Shown in pieces: positions 9,022 to 19,097 of a stretch of DNA of 64,000 nt; the stretch's first letter is position 1, and every line of letters starts with the position of its first letter. Source of the stretch: Acinetobacter cumulans (GTDB lineage: Bacteria > Pseudomonadota > Gammaproteobacteria > Pseudomonadales > Moraxellaceae); assembly GCF_003024525.3 (NCBI RefSeq), contig NZ_CP035934.2, positions 62,001-126,000 on the forward strand, written 5' to 3'. Position numbers and translations under genes: made by a program. Under the pieces are notes generated by a model. That model was given only the letters and a program-made list of their open reading frames with translations, searched no databases and was not told the DNA's origin.

Positions 9022-9048
9022 TTACCTTAAATAGGTAATTAATGTACC
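9022..9048. promoter_or_regulatory. Candidate TetR operator
   Basis: TTACCT-TAAAT-AGGTAA is a perfect 6-bp inverted repeat with a 5-nt spacer. A third, partial half-site (gTACC) follows at nearly the same spacing. It lies midway between the divergent regulator and pump genes, where a TetR repressor would bind. Assignment is by position and symmetry only. Confidence 0.5.
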
Positions 9049-9131
9049 ATATAGTTTATTAATTAAAAAATAACCATTTTAATTTCGTCTATATTGCCTG
9101 AAAAAACAACTTTAGATAAGAGCCTAAGTTC

Positions 9132-10235
9132 ATGAGTACGATCAAGACCGCCTGTATAGGCATAATCATCGTTTGTAGTGTGACCTTGTGGGGGTGTAGT
9201 CATCATGATGCACCTACGGAACAGGAAGTTCCTTTGGTCATGGTGGCGCAAGCAAGTAGCAGTCATGCTGAGCAAAAAAGCTATGCAGGTGAAGTGCAAG
9301 CGCGCCAACAAACTGCGTTGGCTTTTCGTGTCGCAGGGCAGGTGGTCGAACGTTATGTGGATGTCGGTGATCAGGTCAAAGTTGGGCAGGTCTTAGCGCG
9401 TTTAGATGTAAAAGATGCAGAATTACAAAAAAATGCCACGCGTGCGCAATTAGAAAGTGCGCAATCTGCTGCCAAAATAGCAGGTGATGAACTCAAGCGT
9501 TATCAGCAATTATTGCCAATGAATGCTGTTAGCCGTTCACAATATGATGCTGTTGAAAATCAATATAAAGCAGCGATGTCGAGTTTAAAACAAGCGCAAT
9601 CAAATGACGACGCCAGCGCAAACCAAACGCAATATAACCAATTAATTGCAAGTAAAAACGGTGTGATTACACAGCGTAATTTAGAAGTTGGGCAAGTGGT
9701 GTCTGCAGGGCAGGCGGTGTATCAGCTGGCGATTGATGGTGAGCGAGATGTCGTGGTGGGTGTACCTGAGCAGCTCATTTCAAGCATAAAAACAGGGCAA
9801 GTTGCAGAAGTGAGTCTGTGGTCGAAGCCTGAAGAAAAGTTTCAAGCCTATGTCCGTGAAATTGCACCTGCAGCGGATCAGTCGCGCACGTATCGTGTCA
9901 AAGTCGCTTTGCGTGAAGGCTCAGGTGTGATTCAACTGGGACAAAGTGCACGGGTATTTTTAAATACTGCGACTCATGAAACCTTAAACATTCCATTATC
10001 AAGTGTGTCTGCACAAGGGCAACAAGCCTATGTGTTAACGGTGAAAGCGGACAATACGGTACATAAAGTCCCTGTGAGCTTAGGTGCCTATGGCCGTGAC
10101 AGCGTACCTGTGTTGAGTGGTTTAGCACCTTCAGATTATGTGGTGATTGGCGGTGTGCATTTATTACGAGATAAACAAAAAATACGTCCGATTGACCGAG
10201 AAAATCGTGCGGTGACTGTTCGAGCTGGGGGTTAA
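9132..10235 (+). CDS. RND efflux periplasmic adaptor (membrane fusion lipoprotein)
   Basis: A 367-aa AcrA/MexA-type adaptor. The N-terminus is a lipoprotein signal ending in the lipobox LWGC (Cys about residue 22), so it should be anchored in the inner membrane facing the periplasm. The first biotinyl-lipoyl half is VAGQVVERYVDVGDQVKVGQVLARLD. A coiled-coil hairpin follows (about residues 95-165, rich in Ala, Gln and Glu), then the second lipoyl half (SKNGVITQRNLEVGQVVSAG) and beta-barrel domains. It is 2 nt upstream of the RND pump gene, with which it forms an operon. No outer-membrane channel gene is present, so a shared TolC-type channel is implied. Confidence 0.93.
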   Translation: MSTIKTACIGIIIVCSVTLWGCSHHDAPTEQEVPLVMVAQASSSHAEQKSYAGEVQARQQTALAFRVAGQVVERYVDVGDQVKVGQVLARLDVKDAELQKNATRAQLESAQSAAKIAGDELKRYQQLLPMNAVSRSQYDAVENQYKAAMSSLKQAQSNDDASANQTQYNQLIASKNGVITQRNLEVGQVVSAGQAVYQLAIDGERDVVVGVPEQLISSIKTGQVAEVSLWSKPEEKFQAYVREIAPAADQSRTYRVKVALREGSGVIQLGQSARVFLNTATHETLNIPLSSVSAQGQQAYVLTVKADNTVHKVPVSLGAYGRDSVPVLSGLAPSDYVVIGGVHLLRDKQKIRPIDRENRAVTVRAGG

Positions 10236-10237
10236 AA

Positions 10238-13200
10238 ATGAATTTTAACCTGTCGGAATGGGCGCTCAAAAATAAAGGTTTGGTCCTTTATTTTATGATC
10301 CTCTTGGGCATCGTTGGGGTATTTTCATACTCGAAATTAGCACAAAGTGAAGACCCGCCATTTACTTTTAAGGTCATGATCATTCAGACCTATTGGCCGG
10401 GTGCAACAGCGGAAGAGGTGTCTTTACAAGTCACAGATCGCATTGAAAAAGAACTCATGACCACGGGCAATTATGAGCGCATTATGGCGTTTTCACGTCC
10501 AGGTGAGTCTATGGTGACCTTTGTTGCCAAAGATTCTTTGCGTTCAAAAGATATTCCAGACGTTTGGTATACGGTGCGTAAAAAGGTGAATGACATTCGT
10601 CATCAGTTGCCTAGTGGGGTGCAAGGGCCATTTTTTAATGATGAATTTGGCGATACCTTTGGCAATATTTATGTACTGACAGGCAAAGATTTTGACTATG
10701 CCACGCTGAAAGACTATGCCGACCGTTTACAACTGCAATTGCAACGCGTGCGGGATGTCAGCAAAGTCGATTTGATTGGCCTACAAGATCAAAAGATTTG
10801 GATTGAAATGTCCAATACCAAGGCTGCCCAATTGGGTGTGCCTGTTTCTGCGATTCAGCAAGCCTTACAACAGCAAAATACAGTGGCCAGTGCAGGCTTT
10901 TTTGAAACGCAGTCAGACCGCATTCAAGTGCGTGCCAGTGGTAGTTTAAAAACGGTTGAAGAACTGAAAAAAATGCCCTTACTGGTAAATGGTCAAACCA
11001 TTCAATTGGGCGATGTGGCTGATATTTACCGTGGCTTTAGCGATCCAGCACAGCCTCGTATGCGTTTTATGGGTGAAAATGGCATTGGTATTGCGGTGTC
11101 TATGCGCAAGGGTGGAGACATTCTGGCATTGGGGAAAAACCTCGAAACTGAATTTGCACAACTGCAAAAATCATTACCACTGGGCATGAAATTACAGAAG
11201 GTTTCAGACCAGCCTGTGGCAGTAAAGCGCAGTGTAAACGAGTTCATGAAAGTCTTGGCAGAAGCGGTGATTATTGTTCTGCTGGTGAGCTTTTTCTCTT
11301 TGGGCTTTCGTACAGGATTGGTGGTGGCATTTTCCATTCCATTGGTCTTGGCCATGACCTTTGCGGGCATGAATATGCTCGATGTCGGCTTACACAAAAT
11401 TTCTCTAGGGGCTTTAATTCTAGCCTTGGGTCTGTTGGTCGATGACGCCATTATTGCCGTAGAAATGATGGCAATTAAAATGGAGCAAGGCTATAGCCGT
11501 ATACAAGCGGCTGGTCATGCATGGCGTACCACAGCATTTCCAATGTTAACGGGAACCTTGATTACTGCAGCGGGCTTTTTACCGATTGCCACGGCTGCAT
11601 CGAGTACTGGTGAATATACCCGCTCAATTTTCCAAGTGGTCACGATTGCACTGATTGTGTCGTGGTTTGCGGCAGTCCTATTTGTGCCTTATTTAGGAGA
11701 CAAACTGCTCCCCGATTTTAATAAAGACCTGGTACAAAAAGCGCCGTGGTATGCACGCTTGTTGGCACGTTTAAGAAAACAACCTGAGCCTGCACCTGTG
11801 GTTCATCATGCTGGTGAGCATCATGATCCTTATCAAACCAAGTTTTATCAGGGCTTTAAGCGATGGGTGAATATTTGTGTGACCTATCGTAAAACTGTGA
11901 TTGCAACCACGGTGGCCATTTTTGTGTTGTCAGTGATGATGTTTAAACTGGTGCCACAACAATTTTTCCCACCGTCGAACCGTGCCGAAATTTTAGTCGA
12001 TATTAAACTTGAAGAAGGGGCATCTTTAAAAGCCACTGAAGCTGCTGTACGTAAAGTCGAGCATTTTTTATCGAAACAACAAGGCATTGATAACTTTGTG
12101 GCTTATGTCGGCACTGGTTCACCACGTTTCTATTTGCCCTTAGATCAACAATTACCACAGGCTAGCTTTGCACAATTTGTCGTGCTGGCATCATCACTCG
12201 ATGATCGAGATGAAATTCGCCGTAATTTGAGTGACAAAATTCGTGTGCTGTTACCTGAGGCGCGTACACGGGTGTCTTTATTGGAAAATGGCCCACCTGT
12301 GGGCTATCCATTACAATTTCGAGTCTCAGGTGAAAACTTGGACGTAGTGCGTGAATGGGCACAAAAAGTCGCAGCTACAATTAGTGCGAATCCAAATAGT
12401 ACCAATGTCCATTTAGATTGGGGCGAGCCAAGTAAAGTTATTCAACTAGACATTGATCAAGATCGTGCACGCCAATTGGGCATCAGCAGTTTAGATTTAT
12501 CTAATTTCTTAAGCAGTGCAATTAGCGGTGCATCAGTCAATCAATACCGTGAAAAACGTGATTTGATTGAAATCCGTATGCGCGGCGACCAAGTTGACCG
12601 TGTTGATGTAGGTTCACTCAGTAGTTTGGCTGTACCTACGGCGTCAGGTCAATCTGTACCTTTAGCGCAAATTGCTAAAATTGAATATGCGTTTGAAGAC
12701 GGTTTGATCTGGCATCGTAATCGGTTACCGACCATTACTGTACGGGCGGATATTCGTAGTCAACTACAGCCTGCAACGGTGGTCAATGAGCTTGCAGAGC
12801 CATTGGCAAAATTGCGTGCAGCACTACCAAATGGTTATTTGCTGGAAGTGGGTGGCACAGTAGAAGAGTCTGCAAAAGGTCAATCTTCTGTGAATGCAGG
12901 TATGCCAATGTTCCTTGCTGTGGTGCTGACCTTGCTGATGATTCAGCTCAAAAGTATGTCGCGAACCTTTATTGTGTTTTTGACTGCACCACTGGGCATT
13001 ATTGGCGTAGTTTTATTCTTGCTACTTTTTAATAAGCCATTTGGTTTTGTGGCCATGTTGGGCACCATCGCGCTGTCAGGGATGATCATGCGAAACTCAC
13101 TGATTTTGATTGATCAGATTGAACAAGATATCCAAGCAGGGCATGATCCTTGGGATTCAATTCTGGATGCGACGGTACGTCGTTGTCGTCCGATTGTACT

Positions 13201-13375
13201 CACAGCATTGGCTGCGGTTTTGGCCATGATTCCATTATCGCGCAGTATTTTCTTCGGTCCGATGGCCGTTGCGATTATGGGCGGTTTGATTGTTGCGACA
13301 CTGTTAACATTATTCTTCTTGCCAGCCTTGTATGCACAGTGGTTTAAGGTGAAAAAAAGTCCTGAGAAAGTGTAA
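10238..13375 (+). CDS. RND-family efflux transporter, inner-membrane pump
   Basis: A 1045-aa HAE1-type resistance-nodulation-division pump of normal length. TM1 starts at about residue 13. A large periplasmic loop follows (YWPGATAEEVSLQVTDRIEKEL). The proton-relay pair Asp-Asp is in LGLLVDDAIIAVEMM (TM4), and the second half repeats the fold, with IALSGMIMRNSLILIDQIEQD and FFGPMAVAIMGGLIVATLLT at the C-terminal helices. It is closer in pattern to TriC/VexH-like pumps than to AcrB. It starts two bases after the adaptor stop, with a GGGGG-type ribosome site inside the end of that gene. The substrate cannot be told from sequence; the divergent TetR gene suggests it is inducible. Confidence 0.94.
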   Translation: MNFNLSEWALKNKGLVLYFMILLGIVGVFSYSKLAQSEDPPFTFKVMIIQTYWPGATAEEVSLQVTDRIEKELMTTGNYERIMAFSRPGESMVTFVAKDSLRSKDIPDVWYTVRKKVNDIRHQLPSGVQGPFFNDEFGDTFGNIYVLTGKDFDYATLKDYADRLQLQLQRVRDVSKVDLIGLQDQKIWIEMSNTKAAQLGVPVSAIQQALQQQNTVASAGFFETQSDRIQVRASGSLKTVEELKKMPLLVNGQTIQLGDVADIYRGFSDPAQPRMRFMGENGIGIAVSMRKGGDILALGKNLETEFAQLQKSLPLGMKLQKVSDQPVAVKRSVNEFMKVLAEAVIIVLLVSFFSLGFRTGLVVAFSIPLVLAMTFAGMNMLDVGLHKISLGALILALGLLVDDAIIAVEMMAIKMEQGYSRIQAAGHAWRTTAFPMLTGTLITAAGFLPIATAASSTGEYTRSIFQVVTIALIVSWFAAVLFVPYLGDKLLPDFNKDLVQKAPWYARLLARLRKQPEPAPVVHHAGEHHDPYQTKFYQGFKRWVNICVTYRKTVIATTVAIFVLSVMMFKLVPQQFFPPSNRAEILVDIKLEEGASLKATEAAVRKVEHFLSKQQGIDNFVAYVGTGSPRFYLPLDQQLPQASFAQFVVLASSLDDRDEIRRNLSDKIRVLLPEARTRVSLLENGPPVGYPLQFRVSGENLDVVREWAQKVAATISANPNSTNVHLDWGEPSKVIQLDIDQDRARQLGISSLDLSNFLSSAISGASVNQYREKRDLIEIRMRGDQVDRVDVGSLSSLAVPTASGQSVPLAQIAKIEYAFEDGLIWHRNRLPTITVRADIRSQLQPATVVNELAEPLAKLRAALPNGYLLEVGGTVEESAKGQSSVNAGMPMFLAVVLTLLMIQLKSMSRTFIVFLTAPLGIIGVVLFLLLFNKPFGFVAMLGTIALSGMIMRNSLILIDQIEQDIQAGHDPWDSILDATVRRCRPIVLTALAAVLAMIPLSRSIFFGPMAVAIMGGLIVATLLTLFFLPALYAQWFKVKKSPEKV

Positions 13376-13380
13376 AAATG

Positions 13381-13416
13381 GGTGCGAAATATTGTTTTTT
13401 TCAATATAGTAGCACC
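13381..13416 (+). terminator. Possible stem-loop after the RND gene
   Basis: GGTGC...ATATTG, a T-rich loop, then CAATAT...GCACC form an interrupted stem six bases after the stop codon. There is no T-tract after the stem, so function is uncertain. Confidence 0.35.
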
Positions 13417-13498
13417 TAAATCTTTGCTGAAAATTTTTATAAGACAAACACTGTTCGGGGTAAAGATTCACAGGGCAGTGTATGGGGTTAAATCAGAC

Positions 13499-13876
13499 AT
13501 GACGACAGATAAACTGATCAAGTATCGGCGCTATATTGCGATTTCTTACGTCTTCATGTTTTTGGCGATTTTTACCGTGGTTAGTGGGGTGTTAGCGTAT
13601 TGGCTGGCACGTAAAGTCACACAGGTCGATTCCGCTGAAGTTTGGTTACAAGCACAGGCATTTTGGGTGATGCGTAGTATCGTAATTTTCACTATTTTGG
13701 CTTTGTTTGCAGCACTTTGGTTTATTCCACTCTTCTTCTTTTATTGGGACAGCGCGCTATGGGTAACAGGTTGCACTGTTGCTGGCGTTATTTTTAGTGC
13801 CATTGCATTTTTATATTTGTTAAATGCATGGGTACAAGGCTTATCTAAATTCTTTAAAAATAAAGCAGTTTTTTAA
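13499..13876 (+). CDS. Small inner-membrane protein, unknown function
   Basis: The likely start is ATG 13499 (MTTDKLIKYRRY), giving 125 aa; an upstream in-frame ATG at 13382 would extend through the intergenic stem-loop and is less likely. Three hydrophobic segments are visible: about residues 13-38, 55-80 and 84-110. They are followed by a basic tail (KFFKNKAVF). No motif is recognised. It lies just upstream of dnaJ, but about 106 nt separates the two genes, so joint transcription is only possible. Confidence 0.65.
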   Translation: MTTDKLIKYRRYIAISYVFMFLAIFTVVSGVLAYWLARKVTQVDSAEVWLQAQAFWVMRSIVIFTILALFAALWFIPLFFFYWDSALWVTGCTVAGVIFSAIAFLYLLNAWVQGLSKFFKNKAVF

Positions 13877-13982
13877 CTCGTCTTTATTTTTTTCATCGCT
13901 GACCCTTGAAAAAATGGTTTGATCCCCCAATTTCAGACCACAGCCCAGTATTAAATAAATTCCGTGAGGAGCATCGCCAGAC

Positions 13983-15104
13983 ATGGCTAAACGTGATTAT
14001 TATGAGGTTTTAGGCGTATCTAAAACCGCAGGTGATGATGAAATTAAAAAAGCCTACCGTAAGTTGGCGATGAAGTATCACCCTGACCGTAACCCAGATA
14101 ACCCAGAAGCTGAAGAGAAATTCAAAGAAGCTGCTGAAGCTTATGAAGTTCTTTCAGACAGCGAAAAGCGTAGCATGTACGACCGTATGGGCCATCAAGC
14201 ATTTGAAGGCGGTATGGGTGGCGGTGGTGGCTTTGGCGGTGGTTTCAGCGCTGAAGACATTTTCAGCCAGTTCGGCGACATTTTCGGTGGTGCTTTTGGT
14301 GGTGGTGGCCGTGGTGGTCAGCAACGCGCACGCCGTGGTTCAGACTTACGTTATGTGATGGAACTCACCCTTGAAGAAGCGGTGAAGGGCGTGAAAAAAA
14401 CCATTACGTTCACTGCGCCTGCGCCGTGTGAAACTTGTGATGGTAAAGGCTCTAAAAATCCTAACGACGTTGAAACCTGTAAAACCTGTCATGGCGCGGG
14501 TCAAGTGCGTATGCAGCAAGGTTTCTTCTCTGTACAGCAAACCTGTAATACGTGCCGTGGTCAAGGCAAAATCATTAAGAACCCATGTAATACATGTCAT
14601 GGTTCAGGTGTGTCTGACCGTCAGCAAACTTTGGAAGTCACTATTCCTGCAGGCGTAGACAATGGCGATCGCGTACGTTTAAGCGGTAAAGGCGAAGCGA
14701 TTCGTGACGGCCAATCAGGCGATTTGTACGTAGAAGTGGTTGTACGTGAACACGAGATTTTCCAACGTGATGGTGCAGATCTGTATATGGACGTGCCTGT
14801 AAGCATTGCTGATGCGGCTTTAGGTAAAGAAATTCAGATTCCAACACTCGATGGCCGGGTCAGCTTGAAAGTGCCTGAAGGTACGCAAACTGGTAAGTTA
14901 TTCCGTTTACGTGGCAAAGGGGTAAAACCTGTACGTACCAGCATGCAAGGTGATTTACTTTGCCGTATTGTGGTGGAAACACCTGTGAATTTGACTACTC
15001 GTCAGCGTGAGTTACTTAAAGAATTACAAGCGAGTATGGAAAGTGAAGAAGGCGGTAAATCTTCTCCGAAGAAAAAATCGTTTTTAGATCGTTTATTTGA
15101 CTAA
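13983..15104 (+). CDS. dnaJ: Chaperone protein DnaJ (Hsp40)
   Basis: A 373-aa class I DnaJ: J-domain (residues 1-70) with the HPD motif in [11 protein letters not shown], a Gly/Phe-rich linker (about 76-125), four CxxCxGxG zinc-finger repeats (about 145-205: [32 protein letters not shown]), then the two-part substrate-binding C-terminal domain. It stimulates DnaK ATPase and delivers unfolded clients in the cytoplasm. The ribosome site GAGGAG lies about 10 nt before ATG. dnaK and grpE are not in the window. Confidence 0.98.
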   Translation: MAKRDYYEVLGVSKTAGDDEIKKAYRKLAMKYHPDRNPDNPEAEEKFKEAAEAYEVLSDSEKRSMYDRMGHQAFEGGMGGGGGFGGGFSAEDIFSQFGDIFGGAFGGGGRGGQQRARRGSDLRYVMELTLEEAVKGVKKTITFTAPAPCETCDGKGSKNPNDVETCKTCHGAGQVRMQQGFFSVQQTCNTCRGQGKIIKNPCNTCHGSGVSDRQQTLEVTIPAGVDNGDRVRLSGKGEAIRDGQSGDLYVEVVVREHEIFQRDGADLYMDVPVSIADAALGKEIQIPTLDGRVSLKVPEGTQTGKLFRLRGKGVKPVRTSMQGDLLCRIVVETPVNLTTRQRELLKELQASMESEEGGKSSPKKKSFLDRLFD

Positions 15105-15132
15105 GTCATGCAGTCAATGCCATCGAAAGCAT

Positions 15133-15162
15133 AAAAAAAAGCGCCTCAAGGCGCTTTTTTTT
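15133..15162. terminator. Bidirectional terminator between dnaJ and pglL
   Basis: A8-GCGCCT, CA loop, AGGCGC-T8: a symmetric hairpin that ends both the rightward dnaJ transcript and the leftward pglL transcript. Confidence 0.9.
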
Positions 15163-15178
15163 ATGTGCTTAAACAGCC

Positions 15179-16828
15179 TTAAGGTTGCTTTGGCGCACCG
15201 TTAAGTAAGCTGTCATAGTCCATATCCGTTTTTTGGATAATCGCCAGTAGTTTGAGCTGATGTTTCGCTTCGGCTTCATAACCATTAAATGCCAGCATTT
15301 TAGCGTATTTAATGATGTGATAACGGGTTGGATAGCTACGTGCCATTTCACCTGCCATTTGCAGTTGTTGTGGGCTTAACTGGGTAAACGGATCAATCAG
15401 AATAAAATTAATCCGTTGATCCAATTCGGTTAGTACATAAATTCGATCATGATTGGTGATTTTTTCAGGCTGTAGTTCATTTTTATAGACATTGCCCAAC
15501 TTCGGCACCAGCGTGTCGTAATCACGGTAGACCAAGGCCAACATGGCTAAACCAAAAACCAAAATCAGTTTATTGCCCAGTGCAGGCAGTGCTACGGTTT
15601 TGGTTTGTGCATATTGCGTTTGTAGCGTACCCAAAATAAAGCCTGCAGGAATCAAGAAGAATGCATAATTTTGTGGAAATTCGAGCATCATGTGAATGAT
15701 GAATGCACCGAGCATCAACAAGGCAACCACAGACTCCGCTGAGTTCACTTGGCGGTGTAATTGAATGAGCCAATATGCCAGATAAGCAAAAAATGGAATC
15801 GCAACGATAAAGCCATTCCATAGAATAAAATCGAGGACAAAGTTATGTGCGCTACGAATCCACACAGGTCCTTGGAAATGCTCTGAGATGCTGACAAAAG
15901 CGGTACTGGTTTGGTACCAACCATAGCCAAACCACGGCTGTGCGTCGACTGCATGCACCATCTGTTGCCAAATCGCCAAGCGAGACATATCGCCACCGGC
16001 ACGTTGAGCCAGATCACGACCTTGAATCACGTTCATATTGGCGCTGTCGGCCAGTAATTGTGTCACATGTGGAAGCACCACAATTAAGCCGATAAACAGA
16101 CCAAACCACGCTAGACTATAAAACCAGCGTAAACGAACCTGATGGCGGAATTGTTGGTAGGCAAGGTACAGCAGAATGCAAATACTCGCGACCCATGAGG
16201 TACGCGATTGACTCAGTACAACACCGATTAAAATCGGCAAGGCGGCCAGCACTAACCAACGTGTGGCAAGGGCTTTTTTCTCATATAAATACAGCGTTGC
16301 CATTAAGGCCATGAGCAAGAAGGTTGCCATTAAGTTGGGCTGGGCAAAATTGGCAAATGGGCGTGTGGTGCCACTGATATTCATCATGATGGCATTTAAA
16401 GGCTCATCAAAATTCAGCGCTTGGCAAATCGCAACCAAACCAGTTGCCACACCTGAAATTAAGAAGCTAAAACTTAAATAACGAAAAGTTTTTGCACGCT
16501 GTTCTGGGCCTCGAGACAGATTAAAGCCCAAGGTCATTGCGAGCCAAAAAGCAGCGATGTACAGAAATCCGAGGAATGCGATACTAAAAAAGTACACATG
16601 GCCGAATGCTAATTGAATAAAAGGCAACACGGCCAAAGCTAAAAAGGGCAAGCCAATTTTAGGAAGATACAATTTGTCTTTGACGCAGGCCGCCATCAAA
16701 AACATCAGAGAGATAAACGCATATAGCTCACCGGTATAGGTGACCCAAGGTCGGTAATGGACTGGCATTAGCCATGCGAAAAAAATGCATATTGCAGCAC
16801 AAGCAAACAGGACGTTTTTCATGCTCAT
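15179..16828 (-). CDS. pglL: PglL/Wzy_C-family O-oligosaccharyltransferase
   Basis: A 549-aa polytopic inner-membrane protein with about a dozen hydrophobic helices. Its central region carries the PglL-type signature TRPFANFAQPNLMATFLLM, the Wzy_C-like block SQSRTSWVAS, and a large periplasmic loop with RLAIWQQMVHAVDAQPWFGYGW and SAHNFVLDFILWNG, which holds the conserved His of the family. Known members move lipid-linked glycan from undecaprenyl diphosphate to Ser/Thr of periplasmic or outer-membrane proteins; related enzymes act as O-antigen ligases. In Acinetobacter the donor is normally the K-locus repeat unit, so this gene probably works with the capsule genes 15 kb away. It is convergent with dnaJ. 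No pilin gene is adjacent, which argues against a pilin-dedicated TfpO-type enzyme. Confidence 0.85.
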   Translation of the reverse strand: MSMKNVLFACAAICIFFAWLMPVHYRPWVTYTGELYAFISLMFLMAACVKDKLYLPKIGLPFLALAVLPFIQLAFGHVYFFSIAFLGFLYIAAFWLAMTLGFNLSRGPEQRAKTFRYLSFSFLISGVATGLVAICQALNFDEPLNAIMMNISGTTRPFANFAQPNLMATFLLMALMATLYLYEKKALATRWLVLAALPILIGVVLSQSRTSWVASICILLYLAYQQFRHQVRLRWFYSLAWFGLFIGLIVVLPHVTQLLADSANMNVIQGRDLAQRAGGDMSRLAIWQQMVHAVDAQPWFGYGWYQTSTAFVSISEHFQGPVWIRSAHNFVLDFILWNGFIVAIPFFAYLAYWLIQLHRQVNSAESVVALLMLGAFIIHMMLEFPQNYAFFLIPAGFILGTLQTQYAQTKTVALPALGNKLILVFGLAMLALVYRDYDTLVPKLGNVYKNELQPEKITNHDRIYVLTELDQRINFILIDPFTQLSPQQLQMAGEMARSYPTRYHIIKYAKMLAFNGYEAEAKHQLKLLAIIQKTDMDYDSLLNGAPKQP

Positions 16829-17025
16829 TCAGTATAAAAAAAACTCGCCTATGATACATCGAAAATCACTTAAAAAATGCAATACAGATGAGGCTGCGAT
16901 AGGGGATTTCATCCGTGCGTGAGTGCAACAGAGCAAGCGATGAAAAAAGCATAATTTTTTTGTGTCAAACTTAGCCAAAGTCAGGAGTTTTGCTATAGTA
17001 AGGGCAATTTTGAATCTAGCATTAG

Positions 17026-17856
<831 letters not shown>

Positions 17857-17913
17857 AAGCACTTCAAAATCCGCTATAAAAATAAAAGAAAACTAAAAAG
17901 ACGAATAATTGGA

Positions 17914-18558
17914 ATGAAAATAGCTTTGTTGATGGCCTGTGTACTCGCATGTTCTGCGACTACACAGGCAGCACCTACAGATAACGTTAAGCTCAGTATT
18001 AATAAAAACAATATTAAAGTTTGGACGATTCAAGACAGCCAAAATCCAATCATGATGTATAAAGCAGAAACCACGCTTAATGTTCCCATTGAACAAGCTG
18101 TGGCGCTGATTTTAGACGTGGATCATGCAATGGAATGGGTGCCTTTTTTAAGTCAAATGAAAGTATTATCGCGTGATGACAAAAAAGGTGAATTCCAACT
18201 GTACATGGTGTTGGATTTTCCATTTCCTCTAAAAGACCGTGATTTGGTTGTGCAAGGTAAAATGAGCAAAGATGCACAGGGCATCATTAGCATACAAAAT
18301 AAAGCCATTAAAAAAGGCTATATGCTGAATAAAAACTACGTCCGACTGAATCAGTATGAAGGCGATTGGTCGTTTCAGAAATTAGGCCCACAAAAAGTCA
18401 AAGTATCGACCTATGGTTATGCCAATCCTGAAGGGTCTATTCCCTTGTCAGTCGTGAATATGTTTGTTCAACAGCAGCCTTATCAAATGCTGCAAAAAAT
18501 GAAAGTAGAGCTAGAAAAACCAAAGAATTTCGCGCCCTTACCTGACATTTTAAAGTAG
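17914..18558 (+). CDS. START-domain lipid-binding protein, secreted
   Basis: A 214-aa protein with a cleavable signal peptide (MKIALLMACVLACSATTQAA). The rest is one START/Bet v1-like fold: KAETTLNVPIEQAVALILDVDHAMEWVPF, then FPFPLKDRDLVVQGKM, and a closing amphipathic helix (MFVQQQPYQMLQKMKVELEK). START domains hold hydrophobic ligands; the ligand here is unknown. It should be periplasmic. It faces the minus-strand lipoprotein gene with only a few bases between stop codons. Confidence 0.8.
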   Translation: MKIALLMACVLACSATTQAAPTDNVKLSINKNNIKVWTIQDSQNPIMMYKAETTLNVPIEQAVALILDVDHAMEWVPFLSQMKVLSRDDKKGEFQLYMVLDFPFPLKDRDLVVQGKMSKDAQGIISIQNKAIKKGYMLNKNYVRLNQYEGDWSFQKLGPQKVKVSTYGYANPEGSIPLSVVNMFVQQQPYQMLQKMKVELEKPKNFAPLPDILK

Positions 18559-18561
18559 TGT

Positions 18562-18999
18562 TTAAAACTTTCTTTCCGGTGAACTCAATGTATACACGGT
18601 CAGTTGTTTCATCCGTTCAGGCTGAGGCAACTGTAGGCTAAGCAAGGTTTCTTCAGGTACTGCACCATTTGCCTCTGCTGATGGCGCCAGTTTAATTTGA
18701 AACTGCTGAGCACTGTTTTGTTCACAGTTAAAGCGCAATTTTTTTTGACTCGGCATGAGACGGGGTTGATAAGATGTCTGCGCCTGATACACATATAAGC
18801 GCTGACTGGCAACATGCTGTAATGCAGGCTGAATATGCCAGAGTTGATATTGGGTCAGATTTTGGGTTTTTAAAAAGCCTTCAATTAATGCACTACAAAT
18901 AAAATGTTGCTGTTGAGCGACGGTATTGCCTTGTGGCTGGCAAGCTGAAAGTGCAATTGCACAACTGAATAGGCTGAGCGCTGTGGCTATTGTTCTCAT
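18562..18999 (-). CDS. Putative lipoprotein, unknown function
   Basis: The start is set at ATG 18999, which has AGGAG seven bases upstream and begins a lipoprotein signal (MRTIATALSLFSCAIALSAC, lipobox LSAC). The open frame continues about 190 nt further upstream without a ribosome site and into the neighbouring gene. The mature part is about 125 residues, rich in Gln, with no recognised domain. It is divergent from the MocR-type regulator, sharing a roughly 100-bp control region. Confidence 0.7.
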   Translation of the reverse strand: MRTIATALSLFSCAIALSACQPQGNTVAQQQHFICSALIEGFLKTQNLTQYQLWHIQPALQHVASQRLYVYQAQTSYQPRLMPSQKKLRFNCEQNSAQQFQIKLAPSAEANGAVPEETLLSLQLPQPERMKQLTVYTLSSPERKF

Positions 19000-19059
19000 G
19001 AATCGCTCCTGTATCCTTTTGAAAAACTGTACAGAAAGCTTAAATATGTTAGTGTTTAG

Positions 19060-19092
19060 GATACAGATACAGAAAATATAAAAAAACGGGTA
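19060..19092. promoter_or_regulatory. Direct repeats upstream of the MocR-type regulator
   Basis: Reading GGATACAGATACAG and then GGGTACAG just before the regulator start, with a CTGTACAG at about 19027. MocR/PdxR-type regulators often bind direct repeats near their own promoters, so this is a candidate autoregulatory site; it is not proven. Confidence 0.35.
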
Positions 19093-19097
19093 CAGAT

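Noticed and set aside
9063..9311. Minus-strand ORF over the start of the efflux adaptor gene
   Set aside because: Antisense shadow of the adaptor; no ribosome site or motif.
13382..13498. Longer N-terminus for the small membrane protein before dnaJ
   Set aside because: Would start in the stem-loop after the RND gene, without a ribosome site; ATG 13499 gives a normal membrane-protein N-terminus.
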